64,000 bases of DNA, from positions 2,914,001 through 2,978,000 of the forward strand of contig CBDDCD010000003.1 of NCBI GenBank assembly GCA_965226025.1, written 5' to 3'. Positions 44,999-53,545 of the stretch are shown piece by piece. Source of the DNA: Moanibacter sp965226025. Lineage in GTDB: Bacteria; Verrucomicrobiota; Verrucomicrobiia; Opitutales; UBA2987. The first letter of the stretch is position 1; each line of letters starts with the position of its first letter. The notes under the pieces were generated by a model. It was not told where the DNA came from, did not search any database, and worked only from the letters and a program-made list of their open reading frames with translations. The position numbers and the translations under genes are program-made.

Positions 44999-45037
44999 TT
45001 GACATGACGTATATTATGGTTCAGTTTATACGTCATG
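44999..45037 (+). promoter_or_regulatory. Promoter/operator palindrome of the VapBC-like module
   Basis: A consensus -35 box TTGACA (44999-45004) overlaps the left arm of a perfect inverted repeat, CATGACGTAT (45003-45012) and ATACGTCATG (45028-45037). The right arm contains the ATG of the antitoxin gene. A TTTATA at 45025 could be the -10 with a long spacer, which would make the mRNA nearly leaderless. Autoregulation by the antitoxin or the complex is the likely purpose. Confidence 0.7.
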
Positions 45038-45277
45038 CAGACAAAGTTAACCTTGAGGCTGGAGGATGGAATCATCCGCAAGGCAAAGCGAATAGCAAAA
45101 AAGAGGAGAACGTCCGTTTCTAGAATTGTCTCCGACTATTTCGCCGCTCTCGACGGCGATGGGAGCGAACACGACCTGCCGCGTAGGACGCGCTCGATGG
45201 TCGGTGTGCTTCAGAGTTCGAAGGATACTGTAAACGAGGATTCGTACCGTAAGTATCTGGAGAGCAAATACCTGTGA
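45035..45277 (+). CDS. DUF6364-like antitoxin (ribbon-helix-helix type)
   Basis: The 80-aa protein begins MQTKLTLRLEDGIIRKAKRI followed by a basic AKKRRTSVSRIVSDYFAAL, the strand-helix-helix pattern of Arc/MetJ-type repressors. The C-terminal 35 residues would wrap the toxin. It overlaps the PIN gene by 4 bp (GTGA), the standard arrangement of type II toxin-antitoxin operons. Confidence 0.85.
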   Translation: MQTKLTLRLEDGIIRKAKRIAKKRRTSVSRIVSDYFAALDGDGSEHDLPRRTRSMVGVLQSSKDTVNEDSYRKYLESKYL

Positions 45278-45687
45278 AAGTGCTTTTCGATACAAACGTT
45301 ATCCTTGATGTGTGGCTTCGAAGAGAACCGTTTTGGCACGCCTCAGTTTCGCTCATGGCGATGGCTGAAGAGAAGAGAATCGATGGATTGCTTAGTCCTA
45401 CCTCGATCACGACTCTCCACTACCTCGGCAAGAGAGTCTTAGGCGATGGGCCTGTGAGAACTCTGATACGTGAACTTCTGGCAATCTTTGAGGTTGGCGG
45501 GCTGGACAGTGCGATTATCGAAAGTAGCTTTGGAAGTAAGATTGCTGACTTCGAAGATGCGATATTAGAAGGCTTTGCCTCTCATCACGGCGCGGAGTAC
45601 ATTGCTACAAGAGACATTAAGGACTTCCGCAGATCTCGTATTCCCGCCAAGGAACCGATTGAGCTGATTCAGGAAAACGAGACTTGA
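45274..45687 (+). CDS. PIN-domain toxin (VapC-like ribonuclease)
   Basis: The 137-aa nuclease starts VLFDTNVILDVWLRREPFW with the first acidic residue (Asp6). The third is in SKIADFEDAILEGFA, and IATRDIKDFRRSRIP holds the last Asp, so the Mg-binding set is in place. It probably cleaves RNA when released from the antitoxin. The start is GTG, coupled to the stop of the antitoxin gene. The module is intact, unlike many neighbours. Confidence 0.9.
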   Translation: MKVLFDTNVILDVWLRREPFWHASVSLMAMAEEKRIDGLLSPTSITTLHYLGKRVLGDGPVRTLIRELLAIFEVGGLDSAIIESSFGSKIADFEDAILEGFASHHGAEYIATRDIKDFRRSRIPAKEPIELIQENET

Positions 45688-45700
45688 GGCTTTGTTCTAC

Positions 45701-45740
45701 CTAGGAATCTGTCGGACGAACTTGGTCACTTGCGAAGCAA
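45701..45740 (-). repeat. Family A half-copy reaching into a gene start
   Basis: The sequence CTAGGAATCTGTCGGACGAA and then CTTGGTCACTTGCGAAGCAA equals the reverse complement of one half of the 69-bp family A unit; similarity stops at 45740. The TTG used as start by the following methyltransferase lies inside it. Confidence 0.85.
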
Positions 45741-46401
45741 ACACGCAGATGATTTCAATCACGATGGGGCTGCTCCTCGTTACGACACGATCGTGCGCAA
45801 CGAGCAGGATCCGATCCGCGCCGGCTATGAAGCGACTCTGGAGTGGGTTGCGCAGTCGGCAGAGATTCACCCCGAATCACGGGTCCTCGAACTGGGATCG
45901 GGATCGGGAAATTTGACCGGCAAACTCGGGCCGTGCAGCGATATTCTATGCGTCGACGTATCGGAAAAGATGGAGTCGATTGCGGCGCGCAAGCTCGGTC
46001 ACTTGAATAACAGACGATTTGTCCAGGATGATATCTTGCATGTATTCGAGGAGAAGATCGGTGAATTCGATGCGATTCTCAGTACTTATACGATCCACCA
46101 TTTGACGGAAGGGGAAAAGGTCGTGCTCTTCGAGCAAATCTGGGACCATCTGGTGCCCGGTGGAAGGGCTGCTTTTGGCGACCTGATGCTCAAAAGCGCA
46201 GGGCACATGCGGGTCAAGATCAATGAGTACAAGAGCAAGGGGGACAACAGCACGGCCGAGGATATCGGGGAGGAATTTTTCTGGTTCCTTGATGATGCCG
46301 TGAAAAATCTTCGGCGGATCGGGTTCGAGGTAGAGACTCGGAGATTCTCAGATCTTGCTTTTGGGGTCGTGGCGCGGAAGCATTCGGATTCAGGAAGCTG
46401 A
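45730..46401 (+). CDS. Class I SAM-dependent methyltransferase, YrrT-like
   Basis: The 223-aa protein has DDFNHDGAAPRYDTIVRNEQ, the SAM loop VLELGSGSGNLTGKL (residues about 57-71), CVDVSEKMESIAARKL and AILSTYTIHHLTEGEK, closest to the YrrT-type methyltransferases. The only start codon before the conserved part is TTG 45730, inside a family A half-repeat, so the original 5' end seems to have been replaced by the repeat. The stop is 2 bp before the GrpB gene, so both are one operon. Confidence 0.82.
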   Translation: MRSKHADDFNHDGAAPRYDTIVRNEQDPIRAGYEATLEWVAQSAEIHPESRVLELGSGSGNLTGKLGPCSDILCVDVSEKMESIAARKLGHLNNRRFVQDDILHVFEEKIGEFDAILSTYTIHHLTEGEKVVLFEQIWDHLVPGGRAAFGDLMLKSAGHMRVKINEYKSKGDNSTAEDIGEEFFWFLDDAVKNLRRIGFEVETRRFSDLAFGVVARKHSDSGS

Positions 46402-46403
46402 AT

Positions 46404-46952
46404 ATGGCAGAAGCGATCGAAATACATCCTTACGATCCGGAATGGGTCAAGGAATTCACTGAGATCGGAAAGAAGATGCGAGAAGCGTTGCGAGAGGTAG
46501 CAGTCCGGATCGATCATATCGGGTCCACCTCGATTCCGGGCCTGGCCGCGAAACCGATCATAGACATTCAGATTTCGGTTGGGAGTTTGGAGCCGGTGAA
46601 GCCATTCCTGGAACCACTCGAAGGCCTGGGGTATTACTGGAGAAGCGGGAGGAAGTACGAAAAGACGAAGCGTTATTTCCGAGAGACCGATGGCATGAGA
46701 AGAACCCACGTGCATGTGCGAAAGTTCGGTAGTTGGCACCAGCAGTTTCCGCTGTTGTTTCGCGATTATATGAGAACGAACAAGCAGGACTGTGAACGAT
46801 ATGAGCTTGTGAAAAGAGAGCTGGCGGAAAGGTACCGAAACCAGAGAGAGAAGTACACGGATTCCAAGAGCGGGATACTCTGGGAGATCATTGCGAGAGC
46901 CGATGAATGGGCGGCAAATGAAGGGTGGGAACCGGGACCGTCTGATGCATGA
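46404..46952 (+). CDS. GrpB family protein (UPF0157)
   Basis: GrpB proteins have a nucleotidyltransferase-like fold and an unsettled role. The diagnostic stretch IDHIGSTSIPGLAAKPIIDI is present at residues 36-55, with HPYDPEWVKEFTEIGKKMRE before it and THVHVRKFGSWHQQFPLLFRDYM (positions 98-120) after it. The length of 182 aa is normal. AGGAAG lies 8 bp upstream of the ATG. The gene is joined to the preceding methyltransferase gene with a 2-bp gap. Confidence 0.93.
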   Translation: MAEAIEIHPYDPEWVKEFTEIGKKMREALREVAVRIDHIGSTSIPGLAAKPIIDIQISVGSLEPVKPFLEPLEGLGYYWRSGRKYEKTKRYFRETDGMRRTHVHVRKFGSWHQQFPLLFRDYMRTNKQDCERYELVKRELAERYRNQREKYTDSKSGILWEIIARADEWAANEGWEPGPSDA

Positions 46953-47097
46953 GTTTCTGGCCTTTTTTATTGTGAACGTTGCCGTCAATATCAGCTATGT
47001 GTGGTACAACTTCAGAGGCGACGAAAGCCCGCAAGAGGAGTGTTTTACGGTGAGGACGTGGGGCGAATTCAGGGAGACCTTAGAGTCTTTGTCCTAA
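46945..47097 (+). CDS. Possible 50-aa protein overlapping the GrpB stop
   Basis: The ATG lies in the stop region of GrpB (ATGCATGA), overlapping it by 8 bp. The product, MHEFLAFFIVNVAVNISYVW then YNFRGDESPQEECFTVRTWG, looks coding-like but matches no family known to me. It could equally be the C-terminal remnant of a lost gene. Confidence 0.35.
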   Translation: MHEFLAFFIVNVAVNISYVWYNFRGDESPQEECFTVRTWGEFRETLESLS

Positions 47098-47173
47098 GCG
47101 TGGTCGGTTGAGCCTCGAATCGGATTGCTACCATTTGCAAAGGTGAGAGCTGGATCGAAAGCCGCCGGAAAAT

Positions 47174-47348
47174 ACTAAATGGAGGGACTAAGAGTAATCC
47201 ACGAAGTGTTGAGACTAAGAGGGAAGACTAAGTGTGGAATCAGACAAACCTCGAGAATTTGCCAACAAGCACACATAATCCATGAGGGTCGTTGCTCCCC
47301 ACACTTAGTCCTCACCCTTAGTCGGTTACTCTTAGTCGAACCATTTAG
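47174..47348. repeat. Family E inverted repeat, copy 1 (about 175 bp)
   Basis: The left half CTAAATGGAGGGACTAAGAG ... GACTAAGTGTGG (47174-47236) pairs imperfectly with the right half CCACACTTAGTCCTCACCCT ... CCATTTAG (47299-47348). ACTAAG/CTTAGT words recur every 15-25 bp. The surrounding gap (47098-47420) has no gene. Confidence 0.85.
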
Positions 47349-47420
47349 TCGATTCGCTCTGCTGTTGTTCGGACACCTCACACCCGAAACCTGAAACCAT
47401 TCTAACCTTTGAACTTCCTG

Positions 47421-47885
47421 ATGCAATTCCACTTCCAACCGATGACTTTGGATCATGCCCAGCAGATCGACGGCTGGCGTTACGATGGAATTTACCGCTT
47501 TTACAACCTGGACGAGGATCTCGATGATCGAGAGGAGTTTTTTGACCAGAGCACCTGGGGAAATTCCTCCTTTGCGGTAGTGGACGAGAACGAAGAGTTA
47601 GTTGGTTTTTTCGGGTTCAAGCGGGAGAATGAGGAGCTGGTGCTCGGACTCGGATTGCATCCGGATCACTCGGGAAAAGGACTCGGTGAAGACTTTGTTA
47701 GGGCAGGAATGGAATATGGGAAGCGGGCCTTCCGACCCAATGCACTCAGGCTGGACGTGGCCACCTTTAATCAGCGAGCGATCACCGTTTATGAGCGCGC
47801 TGGGTTTACCGCGGAGAAAATATTCGATCAGAAGACCAACGGTGGAGTATATGAGTTTCTAAGGATGACGAAGAAGGTGGATTAG
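47421..47885 (+). CDS. GNAT family N-acetyltransferase (RimI/RimJ-like)
   Basis: The 154-aa enzyme opens with MTLDHAQQIDGWRYDGIYRF. It has GLGLHPDHSGKGLGEDFVRA, the acetyl-CoA loop, and NQRAITVYERAGFTAEK. DGIYRFYNLDED resembles members acting on small molecules or protein N-termini. The substrate is unknown. ATG 47421 is preferred over TTG 47409. Confidence 0.88.
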   Translation: MQFHFQPMTLDHAQQIDGWRYDGIYRFYNLDEDLDDREEFFDQSTWGNSSFAVVDENEELVGFFGFKRENEELVLGLGLHPDHSGKGLGEDFVRAGMEYGKRAFRPNALRLDVATFNQRAITVYERAGFTAEKIFDQKTNGGVYEFLRMTKKVD

Positions 47886-48039
47886 GGTGGTCTATTTTGG
47901 GGTCGGCGAAGGCGAAAAAGGTAGCAACGAATCAAGGGACAGCAAGGAATAGGGAGAATGAATTGGAGATCGCGAAGCTTTTTACATGAACTCTATCCGT
48001 TGCATTAACGAATCTGTTGCAGTAAAAGGAGCTGGGACG

Positions 48040-48398
48040 ATGAGAGTGAACACACTGAGAATCCCTTGTAGAGATCTGGTCGAATCGCAGGATTTCTATA
48101 CCAACACCCTCCGATTGGATAAGGTGTATGGATCGGCAGAGAGTGGCTTTGTGGGTTACCGTCTGGAGAATGCCGCAATCCACATTGAAAAGGAGGAGAA
48201 AGAGGAATTCGAAAGCGGTCGATACTTAGGATTCAGTTTGGAGGTGTCCGATATTCGTGAATTCTATGAGGAATTCACAGCCAGGGGCGTCCAATTTTCC
48301 GGTCCTCCCGAACGACAGTCCTGGGAGCTACTATGACCCATTTCGAAGACTGTAGCGGAAACACGATTACAGTATTAGAGAAAAACGAGAATCGCTAG
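48040..48398 (+). pseudogene. VOC/glyoxalase-fold protein, frameshifted near the 3' end
   Basis: From ATG 48040 (AAGGAG 10 bp upstream) the protein reads VNTLRIPCRDLVESQDFYTN, LRLDKVYGSAESGFVGY and LGFSLEVSDIREFYEEF, a single VOC module. It stops early at 48336 after QSWELL. The next frame continues GATMTHFEDCSGNTITVLE and ENR to 48398, the usual C-terminus with the metal-ligand Glu region. One missing G in the GGG at 48322-48324 explains the break, so a sequencing error is possible. Confidence 0.75.
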
Positions 48399-48414
48399 TT
48401 TCGAGAATCTAAGA

Positions 48415-48903
48415 ATGACACCATACTTACCATGTCTGAAGGCCCTTGAACGCGTTCGGAAGAGAGTCGAAGCCGAGCTATATGAGAAACATCGTCTACG
48501 GTGCGCAGTGGGAGAGTGGATTGATTCCGCAGGAATTAAGCTCCAGAAGGATTCGTGGACGGATGAAGGATTTGGTGACGGCATTTTCTTTTCGGTTTGG
48601 GTCGGCGAGAAGGACGTTGAGAAGAATCGGTTCAACTACAACATTCATGCCCTGAAGCTCCGGTCTTTGACGGGATACACGATCAAGTCTCGGGAATTCG
48701 CTGACAGTTTTCGACGGAAGTTTCGGGGATCGGCTGAGGGTTGGCCGAATGTGAGCACGGACTATGGTCCTCAGACTCTCATGCAGGGGTGGATGGAACT
48801 GAATGATCAGACTTTTGAGGGCGACGTCCTGGCCTTGTTGGATCGGTTTGTGGCGATCCACGAGATCATTGACGAAATGCTCAAGGAGCGTAAGGCGGCG
48901 TAG
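48415..48903 (+). CDS. Conserved hypothetical protein, 162 aa
   Basis: I recognise no named family. The protein is soluble with a mixed alpha/beta pattern. It has a C-rich helix near the start (PCLKALERVRKRVEAELY), the strand segment DGIFFSVWVGEKDVEKNRFN, NIHALKLRSLTGYTIKSREF, and a final amphipathic helix (LLDRFVAIHEIIDEML). The NIHALKLR and REFA(DS)FR words look conserved rather than random. It is a single gene with short gaps on both sides. Confidence 0.6.
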   Translation: MTPYLPCLKALERVRKRVEAELYEKHRLRCAVGEWIDSAGIKLQKDSWTDEGFGDGIFFSVWVGEKDVEKNRFNYNIHALKLRSLTGYTIKSREFADSFRRKFRGSAEGWPNVSTDYGPQTLMQGWMELNDQTFEGDVLALLDRFVAIHEIIDEMLKERKAA

Positions 48904-48994
48904 CTCGTCTTTCTGGGGGGTCGTTAGTATCGGACGCGTCAGACTCGTCGGACTTGCCAGACCGGAAAGTTCAGGCGAACCTCATTAAGGAAAG

Positions 48995-49411
48995 ATGAAC
49001 ACCAAAGCACCGCTCGCCTTGATACTGATTTTCCTTGCGGCCGCAGCTACTCTTGCCGCAGGACGAATCTCGCTGGACGATCCCATGTATTTCGAGGAGA
49101 GGCCCCGGATGGTGGAGGAGGGGGGAAAGTACTTTTTCGAATGGGTCTACGGCGAATGGGGGTTCGCGTTTTTTCCGAAGTTGAAGTTAAAGGGCGAGAA
49201 AGCTGTCTTCTTTCTCTCGGCGACGACCAGCTCCGGGCAGTTGAGAGGACGAAGGGTTCGAAATGAGATCAGGAAGAGGAGGGCCTTGAAGCTAATCCGT
49301 GAAGGAGAAGCATATTGGGAAGAACCAGGCGGAAACCTGGTCAAGCTGGAGGTGGTGTCCGTTCCGAAGACGACCAGGAAAGAAGCGGATCGCAGCCGGT
49401 TTGCCCCATGA
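48995..49411 (+). CDS. Small secreted protein of unknown function
   Basis: A signal peptide (APLALILIFLAAAATLAAG) is followed by about 115 basic, strand-rich residues such as FFEWVYGEWGFAFFPKLKLK and AVFFLSATTSSGQLRGRRVR. No cysteines or known motif were seen. AAGGAAAG precedes the ATG. Confidence 0.6.
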   Translation: MNTKAPLALILIFLAAAATLAAGRISLDDPMYFEERPRMVEEGGKYFFEWVYGEWGFAFFPKLKLKGEKAVFFLSATTSSGQLRGRRVRNEIRKRRALKLIREGEAYWEEPGGNLVKLEVVSVPKTTRKEADRSRFAP

Positions 49412-49517
49412 AGAAGGTTTCCGAGTTCATGTGGATCGCCGGTTTAAAGGATGTTTCGGGGCAGGGCGGAAGCGGCGCTTGCTAGTCTGTTGCACAGGAG
49501 ACGTTCGATTAAGAATC

Positions 49518-50240
49518 ATGAGCTCGAATTCCGACATCGAAGACTGGAATCGCATCGCTTCAGAGTACAGTGAGAAAATCGAGGAGGGCAGTGTAGGACA
49601 GGAAATGGTCGAACCGCTTCTGAACCGGATCGGAGATTGCAGCGGTATATCGGTTCTCGATCTCGGTTGTGGGCAGGCTTGGTTGTGCGATCATCTCGCT
49701 AAACGGGGAGCCAACCTGGTTGGTGTGGATGGCTCCGATCGGTTGATCGATCGCGCTCGAGAGCTGTACCCACACCTCGAGTTTCACGTTTTCGACCTGG
49801 TTCAGGGCTTGGCGGATTTCGACTGCACATTCGACCTCGTCGTCTCAAACATGGTGGTGATGGATCTTCCAAGGATCGATCGGGTGTTCCGCAATGTGTT
49901 CGAGGTCCTTTGGCCAACCGGCCGTTTTTTGATGACTTTGCCGCATCCGTGCTTCTTCAACCAAAAGAGCTGTCAGGACGAATCGGGGAAGTGGTACAAG
50001 AAGGTGACGGGATATCTGGTTGAGGAAGTCTGGCGGATCAATTCCTTCGGTGGCCACAATCATTATCATCGCAGCCTTTCAAGCTATATCAACGCATTGA
50101 GTGAAGCTGGTTTGATCGTTTCCTGGCTGCACGAGCCTCCGCACCAATCGGAATCAGAGCGAATTGATCGAGAGTTTCTTAAGACGCTGCCGGTGTTCAT
50201 TTTGATTGAGGCAGTTAGGTCCGATCTAGCGGGAGCGTGA
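49518..50240 (+). CDS. Class I SAM-dependent methyltransferase
   Basis: The 240-aa protein has DWNRIASEYSEKIEEGSVGQ, the SAM loop VLDLGCGQAWLCDHLAKRGA with GVDGSDRLIDRARE, and FDLVVSNMVVMDLPRID. The C-terminal HPCFFNQ...YHRSLSSYINALSEAG is shared with a large family of bacterial methyltransferases that also includes the one at 59806. The substrate is unknown. The frame is open upstream, but ATG 49518 starts the conserved part. Confidence 0.88.
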   Translation: MSSNSDIEDWNRIASEYSEKIEEGSVGQEMVEPLLNRIGDCSGISVLDLGCGQAWLCDHLAKRGANLVGVDGSDRLIDRARELYPHLEFHVFDLVQGLADFDCTFDLVVSNMVVMDLPRIDRVFRNVFEVLWPTGRFLMTLPHPCFFNQKSCQDESGKWYKKVTGYLVEEVWRINSFGGHNHYHRSLSSYINALSEAGLIVSWLHEPPHQSESERIDREFLKTLPVFILIEAVRSDLAGA

Positions 50241-50534
50241 GAGCAAATAGCTTCTCAGACGCACTAAAAATGCCGCGATCTGGCGGCTGACCGCAATCCT
50301 TCGACGGAATGGGATCCTGCTCCCATCCGCGGATATTTCCCCCTCCCATTCCACATCGAGAGAATTTTAACTTCGATGATCCATCCTAAGTCATTCCGCG
50401 TCCGGAGGCCACGGACCACCGCTCCTAACCGCGTTCGGCGCATCCTCCTGCCGCTCTGATTCGAACTTCGGGACGGAATTCACGCCGCTTGCATCCTTGG
50501 GCCGTTTTTGCTGTGTTCGAGCCGTTACATTACC
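50241..50534. other. Intergenic region before the AAA-TPR gene
   Basis: No gene, repeat family or clear promoter was recognised in these 294 bp. Confidence 0.5.
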
Positions 50535-51932
50535 ATGGATCTCGAAGCACTACGCCAGGCGATTGAGGTGTCACCCGACAACGTGCCTTTGCTCATTTTG
50601 TTGGCAAAGGCGCTGACGGACGCATTTGAGCTCGATGAGGCGAAGGCAACCTATGATCGAGTGCTGGAACGCGAGCCGGAAAACGACGCTGCCGCGTTGG
50701 GGACGGCACGGGTCCTACATCTTCAAGGAAAGACGTCGGAAGCGATCGTGCGCACGGAGCATCTCACCCGCCGGAGACCGGAATTTGCTGAGGCATGGTT
50801 CTTTCTCGCCGGAGCGACTCTTGGCGAAGGGCAGTTGGATGCAGCCCGCAAACACTACGAACGTGCGGTCGGTTTGGACCCGGCCCTGAAAGATCCCGAA
50901 TTCGAGAAGCGTTTGGGTCCACTAGCGAGAGAGACGGAAGACGAGAAATCCGGTCCGATCGCAGTGGACACAGGAAGTTGGGGTGCGGGTGCAATGAAAG
51001 ACGATGATGAAGCCTTTGAAATGCCCGGCTCTTTTGACAACGATGAGTCGTTGAAACTCGAGTTCATGCAGCAGGGAGATCCGATCGACTTCACCCAGGT
51101 CGGCGGCATGGGGGAGGTGAAGGAAGATATCAGGATGAAGATCCTCTATCCCCTTCAGAACAGCGAACTCTTCGCCGCCTACGGAAAGAAAGCAGGTGGG
51201 GGTGTGCTGCTCTATGGACCGCCGGGCTGCGGAAAGACCCTGATCAGTCAGGCCACTGCTGGGGAGATTAAGGCGAACTTCCTCTCCATCGGCCTCCATC
51301 AGGTTCTCGATATGTGGATCGGCGGGAGTGAGGAGAAGCTCCATGGGATCTTTGAACTGGCCCGCAAGCACGCGCCCTCGGTTCTCTTCTTCGATGAAAT
51401 CGATGCATTGGCCGCGGACCGGAAGGACTTGCGCACCTCCGCCGGACGAACCTTGATCAACCAATTTCTGGCCGAGCTCGACGGTAACATAGGCAGCAAC
51501 GACAATGTCCTTATTCTCGGTGCCACCAATGCCCCGTGGCATCTCGATTCCGCGTTCCTTCGTCCGGGCCGCTTTGACCGGATCGTTTTCATTCCGCCCC
51601 CGGACCACGAAGCACGCCGGGAGATCGCCGGGATCCAGGCGAAGGACAAACCGACCGAGTCCCTCGATCTCGACCGGATCGCTACGGTGAGTAAGAACTT
51701 TTCGGGAGCCGATATTAAAGCAATTTTCGACCGGGCAACGGAAGACGCGTTGGCGCTGGCTATGAAGAAAGGCAAACTCATCCCGCTCTCGACCAAGGCG
51801 CTGGTGGCGGCTGCGAAGAAGGTGAAACCATCGACACTGAAGTGGTTTGAGAGCGCCAAGAACTACGCCCTCTATGCCAACCAGAGTGGGTTCTATGATG
51901 AGGTGTTGGGATACCTTGGAATGAAGAAGTGA
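50535..51932 (+). CDS. AAA+ ATPase with N-terminal TPR domain (Cdc48/FtsH-type module)
   Basis: The 465-aa protein has three to four TPR units (residues 1-125), an acidic linker, and one classic AAA module with Walker A GPPGCGKT (228-235), Walker B VLFFDEIDAL (283-292), sensor GATNAPWHLD, arginine fingers near FLRPGRFDR and a helical lid. The C-terminal STLKWFESAKNYALYANQSG resembles a short MIT-like helix pair. It probably unfolds or remodels a protein partner chosen by the TPR domain. The next gene encodes a TPR membrane protein; the pair is discussed as a finding. The start is ATG 50535; no Shine-Dalgarno was seen. Confidence 0.88.
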   Translation: MDLEALRQAIEVSPDNVPLLILLAKALTDAFELDEAKATYDRVLEREPENDAAALGTARVLHLQGKTSEAIVRTEHLTRRRPEFAEAWFFLAGATLGEGQLDAARKHYERAVGLDPALKDPEFEKRLGPLARETEDEKSGPIAVDTGSWGAGAMKDDDEAFEMPGSFDNDESLKLEFMQQGDPIDFTQVGGMGEVKEDIRMKILYPLQNSELFAAYGKKAGGGVLLYGPPGCGKTLISQATAGEIKANFLSIGLHQVLDMWIGGSEEKLHGIFELARKHAPSVLFFDEIDALAADRKDLRTSAGRTLINQFLAELDGNIGSNDNVLILGATNAPWHLDSAFLRPGRFDRIVFIPPPDHEARREIAGIQAKDKPTESLDLDRIATVSKNFSGADIKAIFDRATEDALALAMKKGKLIPLSTKALVAAAKKVKPSTLKWFESAKNYALYANQSGFYDEVLGYLGMKK

Positions 51933-51963
51933 GGGGGATGGAACAGCGTTGGGGCAATGAATG

Positions 51964-52046
51964 GACAAGGTTCGAGACGAGGTTCGGGACCCGTCGTCGC
52001 TCTGCTCTGCCGAGGCAGGCGAGGTTTGCTCCGCTGAGTTCTGAGC
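51964..52046 (+). repeat. Family D repeat, full-length copy
   Basis: It begins ACAAGGTTCGAGACGAGGTT, contains CCCGTCGTCGCTCTGCTCTG and GCCGAGGCAGGC, and ends GAGGTTTGCTCCGCTGAGTT+CTGAGC. Parts occur at 4439, 28051, 28193 and inverted at 63461. A related CGATCCCGCTGAGCAGGAC lies at 52113. The gap to 52204 has no gene. Confidence 0.75.
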
Positions 52047-52204
52047 GGATCTACAGTTAGGGCATATTTGATCGAATTGAGAAGGTGGTTCTAATTTGCG
52101 TAGTAACTTTGTCTCGATCCCGCTGAGCAGGACACCAGCACGACGTTGAATACAAGCACTGTACAGTTCACGAAGAAAAAACGTGTTCAAAAGGGTAACA
52201 TCTG

Positions 52205-53476
52205 ATGGACAGTAGTAACGATCTCTACGAAGCACAGTTGGATCGAGGCCGGCTGCTTCGTGAACACGGACGATACGAGGATGCTATCGGGTTGTTTGAG
52301 GGGGCCATCGCCTCAGATCCTGAGGACCCTACGGGTTACGTAGAGAAAGCTCTCTGCGAGCTCCATATAGAGGATAGGGATAGGGACGCCCTCGATTCGA
52401 TTGAGGAGGGAATCCGGCTGGATCCAGACTCAGGGTTCAACCACGCGGTTAGATCGATTGTGCTGACTCGCCTGGATCGGCCCAAGGAAGCCTTGACAGC
52501 GGCCGATCAGGCGCTGGCAATCGATCCGGCAGTGGCTTTTCACCTACGTGTTAAGGGACAGGCCTACGCCGGTTTGGAGAAGTGGGCCGAAGCCGAGAAG
52601 TGGCTGCGTAGGGCGCTCGCCGAAGACCCGGATGACGATACTGCCGCCAACATCCTGGCCACGGTCCTGCGGGTGCAGAACAAACCTTGGGAGAACGAAT
52701 TCGAAGTTCAGCGATTGTTGGCCAAAAATCCGGAGAATGAGCTGACCCATTACAACGCCGGGTGGTCGTGTCTGCAGCGAGGGGATCGAGAGCGGGCTGA
52801 GGAACACTTCCGTGAAGCATTGCGAATCGATCCAAACTTCGATGGGGCACGAGAAGGCCTGGTCGACTGCTTCCGAGCCCGCTCCGCCTTTTATCGTGTT
52901 TTTCTTCGATATAGCTTCTTCATGCAGCGATTCAGCGCCGGTTCTCGGTGGGCAATCGTGATTGGATTGTTTCTGGCCGTGAAATTCTGGCGCCCGGTTC
53001 TCGAGGTCATCCATCCCTCACTATCCATCGCCCTCGGCTTTGCTTATCTGCTCTTCGTCTTCTGGGGATGGCTGGCTCCAGGGATCGGCAGCTTTATCGT
53101 TCTCACCGACCGTTCTGCCCGTCACGCCCTCAAGTTCGACGAAAAGCGGGAAGCTGTATTCGTGGGAGGAGCCTTTTTCATGGGAATCGTATTCCTGGTG
53201 GGCACGATCGCGGTCTCCCCTGCGATTCTTCTCCCAATCGTCTTCGGATGTCTGGCTTCCTCGATCCCGTTCAGTATGACGTTTACTAATAAATCACGCT
53301 TCGGGCGGGTCCTCTTCGGATCGATCGGAACGATAACCTGTGTCTTGGGATTCGCTACCGGATTCGCCGGATTATTCGTGGCCGGTGACCTGTTGTATCC
53401 GTTTCTTGGAGCCGGCCTCCTCGCTTGCCTACTGTGTACCTGGCTCGGCAATATCGAAAAGTTCAACATGCGGTAA
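52205..53476 (+). CDS. TPR protein with C-terminal multi-pass membrane domain
   Basis: Residues 1-220 form six TPR units (RYEDAIGLFEGAIASDPEDP, KWAEAEKWLRRALAEDPDDD, DRERAEEHFREALRIDPNFD). A basic linker leads to about six membrane helices (residues 255-415: WAIVIGLFLAVKFWRPVL, AFFMGIVFLVGTIAVSPAIL, LLYPFLGAGLLACLLC). The topology puts the TPR domain in the cytoplasm, next to the AAA-TPR ATPase encoded just upstream. It may be the membrane receptor or substrate of that ATPase. The family is seen beside similar AAA genes in other bacteria (recalled, not searched). Confidence 0.8.
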   Translation: MDSSNDLYEAQLDRGRLLREHGRYEDAIGLFEGAIASDPEDPTGYVEKALCELHIEDRDRDALDSIEEGIRLDPDSGFNHAVRSIVLTRLDRPKEALTAADQALAIDPAVAFHLRVKGQAYAGLEKWAEAEKWLRRALAEDPDDDTAANILATVLRVQNKPWENEFEVQRLLAKNPENELTHYNAGWSCLQRGDRERAEEHFREALRIDPNFDGAREGLVDCFRARSAFYRVFLRYSFFMQRFSAGSRWAIVIGLFLAVKFWRPVLEVIHPSLSIALGFAYLLFVFWGWLAPGIGSFIVLTDRSARHALKFDEKREAVFVGGAFFMGIVFLVGTIAVSPAILLPIVFGCLASSIPFSMTFTNKSRFGRVLFGSIGTITCVLGFATGFAGLFVAGDLLYPFLGAGLLACLLCTWLGNIEKFNMR

Positions 53477-53545
53477 GGATCGGTTTCTCTATCGCATTCG
53501 TGGCCGCATTGACGTGGGCCGTTATCTCTATAGGAGAATTCCATC

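Noticed and set aside
47174..47348. Regularly spaced ACTAAG/CTTAGT words as a CRISPR array
   Set aside because: Words are only six bases, the spacing is irregular and the two halves are inverted rather than direct. No cas genes are present.
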